Below are positions 4,733 through 8,099 of a stretch of 8,099 nucleotides of DNA, piece by piece. The position numbers and the translations under genes are program-made. The notes beneath the pieces are model-generated. The model saw only the letters and a list, made by a program, of their open reading frames with translations. It had not been told where the DNA came from and made no database searches. The first letter of the stretch is position 1. Each line of letters begins with the position of its first letter. The stretch lies in assembly GCA_003150225.1 (NCBI GenBank), contig QAND01000001.1:1-8099 (forward strand), given 5' to 3'. This DNA comes from Bacillota bacterium. GTDB lineage: Bacteria; Bacillota; Clostridia; Christensenellales; QAND01.

Positions 4733-5579
4733 CCAGTTCCTCCATGACGGCAAGGGAAAGCCACTGCAAGTACCCCCGTTTTCCTACGTGAGCGCTGTGC
4801 ATCCTTCCCGCCGTTTGTATGCGTTCTACGATCCTGGCCGCAAGATACCCATCCCCTGGAAACACCCGAAACAGCTCCTCCATCTGAGGATCTAAGGGCT
4901 GGGTACCCGCCTTGACCAACAGAAGATGGGCTGCCTGGCTTGCCATGCAATCCAGCAGCGTCTCCCCGTCGGCCTTGGACTCGGACAGAACCTCTTCCAT
5001 CATACTATATTTTTGGGAAAATCCCAAGTACAGGGCTTTTTTTCCATCTTCCCAGGCGGTATAAAGAGGCCCTTTTTCCTCCATATCCCGCTGCCAGAGA
5101 GCCGCTTCCCCCTCATCCCGGCCCATAACCCGGGCCGCCAGGCACAGTCCCTGTTCTATTCGCCCTCCGTCCCGGCGGATGGTGCCGCAGCGGGACCGGA
5201 TGGTGGGCAGCAGCTTCTCCCGGCTCTCGGCCAAAAGCAGAAATCCACAGCCAGGCGCCGGCTCCTCAATGGTCTTCAAGAGGGCATTTTGCGCCTGCTC
5301 CGTCATGAGGTCGGCGGAGAGAATCACCACAAGCCGCCTTTCCCCCATGTAGGGCTTGACCGCCAGCTCCTCCAACAGCCCCCGCACCTGGCCGATTTTG
5401 ATGGAAGTCCCATCGGGGGAAAGATAGAGTACGTCGGGGTGGTCTCCCGCCTGGATGAGATGGCAAACCCGGCAGGCGCCGCAGCCTCCTTCCGGGCAGA
5501 GATAAGCCATCGCCTGCTCCCGGGCCAGGGGTAAAAAGCTTTCCCGGGGGGCCAACAGAATGGCGGCGTGCCCGGTCAT
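4704..5579 (-). CDS. holB: DNA polymerase III delta-prime subunit
   Basis: This 291-residue protein is the clamp-loader subunit delta-prime, which with tau/gamma and delta opens the sliding clamp. A zinc module is formed by Cys28, Cys33, Cys36 and Cys39 (CPEGGCGACRVC). The AAA+ core contains VVILSADLMTEQAQNALLKT (84-103) followed by IEEP (104-107), the most diagnostic stretch of the family. The SRC arginine-finger motif is at residues 129-131. The canonical Walker A loop is not visible: the N-terminus reads AAILLAPRESFLPLA, with no GxxGxGK, which fits a structural rather than ATP-hydrolysing role and is also known for some delta-prime proteins. The C-terminal half is divergent. The ATG overlaps the tmk stop (ATGA), with GGAGGG about 7 nt upstream. 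Its 3' end overlaps ricT. The neighbours tmk and ricT support the call. Confidence 0.92.
   Translation of the reverse strand: MTGHAAILLAPRESFLPLAREQAMAYLCPEGGCGACRVCHLIQAGDHPDVLYLSPDGTSIKIGQVRGLLEELAVKPYMGERRLVVILSADLMTEQAQNALLKTIEEPAPGCGFLLLAESREKLLPTIRSRCGTIRRDGGRIEQGLCLAARVMGRDEGEAALWQRDMEEKGPLYTAWEDGKKALYLGFSQKYSMMEEVLSESKADGETLLDCMASQAAHLLLVKAGTQPLDPQMEELFRVFPGDGYLAARIVERIQTAGRMHSAHVGKRGYLQWLSLAVMEELDEDRSRCKI
4739..4743 (-). promoter_or_regulatory. ribosome binding site that fixes the ricT start
   Basis: GGAGG on the minus strand, six bases ahead of the ATG at 4732 and inside the end of holB. The alternative ATG at 4753 lies upstream of this site and so is not served by it. Confidence 0.75.
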
Positions 5580-6193
5580 GGGGATACCCTCCGGGCAAAG
5601 GCGTCCATGATCCGCTGATGAACCTCCTCTATGGTGCCGGACGCGTCGATCACCGCCACACGATCCGCCGCTCGGCTGGCCACCTCCCGGTATCCCTCTA
5701 CCGTACGAAGAAAAAAGGCGTCAGGCTCCTGTTCCAGCCGGTCCTTTTCTCCCTCGGCGGCCCGCTTCATGGACTGCCGGGGATCGATGTCCAGATAAAA
5801 GGTGAAATCGGGCACATTTCCGGCCACAGCGATGGCGTTGACGGCCGCAACGGTATCATAGCCCAATCCCCTTCCATAGCCCTGATAGGCGATACTGCTG
5901 TCCACGAACCGGTCGCATATCACCCATCGCCCGGCCCTAAGGGCGGGTGCGATAACCCGCTCCACCAGTTCCGCCCGGCTGGCAGCATACAAAAGGGCCT
6001 CGCATACGGCTCCCATTTCGTTGTCCTTGTCCAAAATCACGGCCCGAATCTTCTCGCAGACGGGACAGCCGCCCGGTTCCCGGGTTTGGATAAAGTCCAC
6101 TCCCCGGTCCCTCAGCGCCTGGCAGAACAGGGCGATCTGGGTGGTTTTCCCGGCCTTATCCGGTCCTTCAAAGGTAATAAACAGGGGTTTCAT
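5576..6193 (-). CDS. tmk: thymidylate kinase
   Basis: This 205-residue cytosolic enzyme phosphorylates dTMP to dTDP with ATP, the essential convergence point of the de novo and salvage routes to dTTP. The P-loop is FEGPDKAGKTT (residues 8-18). The dTMP-binding TREPGG is at 37-42, the DRF signature at 94-96 is followed by SSIAYQGYGRGLG (99-111), and a LID-like region RAAEGEKDRLEQE lies at 144-156. The length is typical. Within the P-loop a Lys (residue 13) occupies the position that is usually Gly in EGxDGxGKT/S, a mild departure seen in some homologues. The ATG follows the TAG stop of the preceding HAD gene without a gap (TAGATG), with AGGAGG upstream. The stop overlaps holB. The tmk-holB order is the standard Bacillota arrangement, although the darA/yaaQ and yaaR genes found between them in B. 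subtilis are missing here. Confidence 0.97.
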   Translation of the reverse strand: MKPLFITFEGPDKAGKTTQIALFCQALRDRGVDFIQTREPGGCPVCEKIRAVILDKDNEMGAVCEALLYAASRAELVERVIAPALRAGRWVICDRFVDSSIAYQGYGRGLGYDTVAAVNAIAVAGNVPDFTFYLDIDPRQSMKRAAEGEKDRLEQEPDAFFLRTVEGYREVASRAADRVAVIDASGTIEEVHQRIMDAFARRVSP

Positions 6194-6838
6194 CTATTTT
6201 CCTCCTAAAAGGAGCCCAGAAAGCTCCTCCACGGAATCCACAAGATACTGGGGGGCCTCCGCTTCCAGTTCCGCTCGGCTGCCAAACCCGTAGGTAATTC
6301 CACAGGCCATGGCGCCCGCCTCCCGAGCGCCTCGGATATCCACATACCGGTCCCCAATCATCAGGCATTGTTCCGGGGGCACCCCCATGTGCTGGGCACA
6401 GCGGCGGATGCTGTCCGCCTTATTGGGACGCTCCTGCCGGGACGTGCTGCATCCAAAATAGGAGAAGTAATCCCAAATGCCCCGGCTCCCAAACAGCGCG
6501 TCCAGAGCGTCCTGGGTTCTGGCGGTGGCAACGCACATCTGAACCCCCGCCTCTTTTAGACGGGAAAGCAGCTCGGGGATGCCGGGGAAGGGCCGGGCGG
6601 TATGGCTGTCCCGGTGAAAGGCCGCCCCATAGATGGCGGAGGCCTTTTGGAATTCCTCCTCGTTCAAGCGATAGTACTCCCGAAATACCAGGGCGGTGCG
6701 GATGCCGGCATGAACCAGAAAAGCCTCCCGGTTGGGCTCCAGGCCCATGGCGGAGCAGGCCTCCAGATAAGCCTTGGTGACAAAGGGCAGAGAATCCATC
6801 AAGGTGCCGTCTATATCGAAGATCAGGTGGGAAAACAC
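6194..6838 (-). CDS. HAD-superfamily phosphatase (phosphoglycolate phosphatase-like), copy 1
   Basis: This 214-residue protein is a haloacid dehalogenase-type hydrolase with a C1 helical cap, similar to Gph, PgmB and PpaX. All four catalytic motifs are intact: motif I DIDGT (nucleophile Asp8 and acid/base Asp10), motif II Thr105 in VATAR, motif III Lys140 in RPNKADS, and motif IV GDRYVDI with Asp163 and Asp167. The cap lies between roughly residues 15 and 85. The start is GTG at 6838, with a purine-rich GGGAGGGAG site upstream, only 3 nt after the stop of the second HAD gene. It abuts tmk directly. The substrate cannot be read from the sequence; its place just before tmk makes a nucleotide or sugar phosphate plausible, but this is inference only. 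Confidence 0.9.
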   Translation of the reverse strand: MFSHLIFDIDGTLMDSLPFVTKAYLEACSAMGLEPNREAFLVHAGIRTALVFREYYRLNEEEFQKASAIYGAAFHRDSHTARPFPGIPELLSRLKEAGVQMCVATARTQDALDALFGSRGIWDYFSYFGCSTSRQERPNKADSIRRCAQHMGVPPEQCLMIGDRYVDIRGAREAGAMACGITYGFGSRAELEAEAPQYLVDSVEELSGLLLGGK

Positions 6839-6841
6839 GCC

Positions 6842-7507
6842 CTACTCCCTCCCCTCTCGAAGAAGCGGCAGCAGGATCTCCCGCAGCTCCGAAACGCTAT
6901 GGGCCAGATAATCGGCCCCGGTGGCTTCCATATCCTGCAGGGTGCCAAATCCATAGCTTAAGGCGATGGAGGACACCCGGTTTTCCTTGGCCGCGTGGAT
7001 ATCCCCCACCATATCCCCCACCATTAGCGTCTCCAAGGGATCCATCCCATAAGCCTCCATATGCTCCCGAAGCACCTGGGCCTTGTTCTCCTGGCCTCGC
7101 TCATCAGGCCCGATCACATGGGTAAATAGCGTTTCAATGCCAGCGTATCGAAGGGACTGGATGGATCCTGCCGCCCGGCGGGCAGAGCAGATGGACAGCT
7201 CCAGCTCCGGCAGGATAGACAGTTCCAAGAGCAGCTCTCGAATGCCAGGATACAGCTTTTCCTTCAAATATCCATCCCCATTGATCACCGTCCCATAGTG
7301 GGCTTTAGCCGCCAAAAGATCTTCCCCGGCAAGGCCATAGAGATCTTCAAACACCCGAAGCCGGAATCCGCCCAAGAGGGGAATCACCTGGTCCTGGGTC
7401 ACCACCCGGTCGGAAAAAGGCTTTGCCGCCTCAATAAAGCTCCAGGAAATACTGTCAGCGCTGTCTACAAGGGTGCCGTCCAGGTCAAAAAACAGATGTT
7501 TGATCAT
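6842..7507 (-). CDS. HAD-superfamily phosphatase (phosphoglycolate phosphatase-like), copy 2
   Basis: This 221-residue hydrolase is a paralogue of the next gene. Motif I is DLDGT (Asp8, Asp10), motif II is Ser108 in ICSAR, motif III is Lys142 in ENKAQ, and motif IV is GDMVGDI with Asp165 and Asp169, so it should be active. The C-terminal patterns YGFG and the SVxEL near the end are shared with copy 1, while the cap regions (about 15-90) differ clearly, suggesting different substrates after an old tandem duplication. The ATG has AGGAG about 7 nt upstream. The gene lies 38 nt after the acetyltransferase, a wider gap than elsewhere in the cluster, so it may or may not share that gene's transcript. 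Confidence 0.9.
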   Translation of the reverse strand: MIKHLFFDLDGTLVDSADSISWSFIEAAKPFSDRVVTQDQVIPLLGGFRLRVFEDLYGLAGEDLLAAKAHYGTVINGDGYLKEKLYPGIRELLLELSILPELELSICSARRAAGSIQSLRYAGIETLFTHVIGPDERGQENKAQVLREHMEAYGMDPLETLMVGDMVGDIHAAKENRVSSIALSYGFGTLQDMEATGADYLAHSVSELREILLPLLREGRE

Positions 7508-7522
7508 ATCCTACTCCTATTC

Positions 7523-7545
7523 AAAAAAGATCGGGTTTTCTCCCG
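7523..7545 (-). terminator. weak terminator-like hairpin after the acetyltransferase gene
   Basis: On the minus strand CGGG (7545-7542) and CCCG (7535-7532) can pair across a 6-nt loop, followed three bases later by TTTTTT (7528-7523). The stem directly abuts the TGA stop at 7546. With only four pairs it is at best a leaky terminator and may be chance. Confidence 0.3.
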
Positions 7546-8091
7546 TCAGAGCGATGACTCCCAAACAGCGGCCACGCCGTCTGCGGGATCGTTCAACGGA
7601 TACTGCAAATAGACCACGTGAAGAGGGCGGCCAAACTTCTTAGCCACGTTGGACAGGGTTCCCACCATGGTAAAGCCCATGTGCAAATGAAACGCCACGC
7701 TGGTTCGGTTGCTGCTGTCGATGACCGCCATCATAGTCCAATAGCCCTTCTCCCGGGCGGCGTTCATGATGGCGGTGAGCAGAGCCCGCCCGTATCCATA
7801 GCCCTCATAGCCCGGCAGCAGATAGACGGAATGCTCCACGGTAGGGGCATACCCCGTCTTGCTGCGGAAGGGCCCATAGCTGGCATAGCCCACTACCTTT
7901 CCCTCTATTTCCAGCACAAACAGATCGTATTCCCCGGCGCTTACGGTGTTGAACCACCGGGCGGTCTCGGGAAGGGACTGCTCCTGGGTGCTGTAGTTGT
8001 AGGTGGTTTCCCGAATATAGTAATTGATGATTTCGTTCAACGCCGGAATATCCCCTGCGGTTCCTCTGCGGATCAGGATCATCGCCTCCAT
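7546..8091 (-). CDS. GNAT N-acetyltransferase, YncA/Pat-like
   Basis: This protein of up to 181 residues belongs to the acetyl-CoA-dependent GNAT superfamily and resembles E. coli MnaT/YncA and phosphinothricin acetyltransferases. Those enzymes acetylate methionine sulfoximine/sulfone-like amino-acid analogues. Recognisable parts are the N-terminal IRRGTAGDIPALNEI, GYASYGPFRS (68-77), TVEHSVYLLPG (84-94, with Glu86 and His87), the acetyl-CoA pyrophosphate loop GYEGYGYGRALL (94-105), SSNRTSVAFHLHMGF (126-140) and KKFGRPL (151-157). The C-terminal 16 residues extend beyond the usual end. The start is uncertain. The ATG at 8091 is the first in the window, but the bases that would hold its ribosome site run off the edge. 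A second ATG at 8082 matches the usual N-terminus better but has GGAGG only 2 nt upstream. The physiological substrate is unknown. Confidence 0.88.
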   Translation of the reverse strand: MEAMILIRRGTAGDIPALNEIINYYIRETTYNYSTQEQSLPETARWFNTVSAGEYDLFVLEIEGKVVGYASYGPFRSKTGYAPTVEHSVYLLPGYEGYGYGRALLTAIMNAAREKGYWTMMAVIDSSNRTSVAFHLHMGFTMVGTLSNVAKKFGRPLHVVYLQYPLNDPADGVAAVWESSL

Positions 8092-8099
8092 GGATTCTA

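Noticed and set aside
4733..4753. Upstream ATG giving RicT seven extra residues
   Set aside because: The GGAGG at 4739-4743 serves the downstream ATG, and family members begin with the V-G-V-K-F-K-type segment right after that Met.
4926..5534. 202-codon plus-strand open frame antisense to holB
   Set aside because: Its length follows from GC-rich codon bias of holB on the other strand; there is no domain, ribosome site or promoter.
5618..6208. 196-codon plus-strand open frame antisense to tmk
   Set aside because: Complement of a highly conserved gene with full Tmk motifs; no independent coding evidence.

Overview
The window is a compact, ordinary-looking stretch of bacterial chromosome in which every supported gene lies on the minus strand, so transcription runs from high to low coordinates. 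The GC-rich codon use, strong GGAGG-type ribosome sites, clostridial 2[4Fe-4S] ferredoxin and a tmk-holB-ricT cluster point to an anaerobic member of the Bacillota, class Clostridia (perhaps Oscillospiraceae-like; the family is inference). No mobile element, CRISPR array, rRNA, tRNA or phage gene is visible.

In transcription order, the first block (8091 to 3815) holds a YncA/Pat-type GNAT acetyltransferase, two tandem paralogous HAD phosphatases, thymidylate kinase (tmk), the DNA polymerase III delta-prime subunit (holB) and the PSP1/YaaT Fe-S protein RicT. From the first HAD gene onward the genes abut or overlap by a few bases, so this is very probably one operon for dTMP phosphorylation, replication-clamp loading and an RNA-processing cofactor.

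The second block (3805 to 3187) is a small ferredoxin gene of 56 codons with its own sigma-A-like promoter (TTGCCA-17-TAAAAT). A perfect 12-bp terminator hairpin follows it, then a 90-codon orphan gene and a second terminator. The orphan has its own Shine-Dalgarno site and GTG start but no visible promoter, so it seems to depend on readthrough.

The third block (about 3115 to the window start) begins with an extended -10 promoter. It contains cytidine deaminase (cdd), a CcdA-type membrane thiol-electron carrier, a TlpA-type thioredoxin lipoprotein, the tRNA adenine methyltransferase TrmN6/YabB and the epoxyqueuosine reductase QueH. All are translationally packed (TAATG, ATGA and 26-nt overlaps). 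A further gene starts at the QueH stop and is cut by the window edge. CcdA and TlpA plausibly form an envelope disulfide-reduction pair; TrmN6 and QueH both act on tRNA anticodon-region modification.

In Bacillus subtilis the tmk-holB-yaaT cluster continues through yabA directly to yabB (trmN6). Here a roughly 2.4-kb block (ferredoxin, orphan, cdd, ccdA, tlpA) separates ricT from trmN6, and that is the most notable organisational feature. I see no convincing evidence of a wholly new biological system; the best follow-up targets are the terminator-bracketed orphan gene and the inserted redox block.
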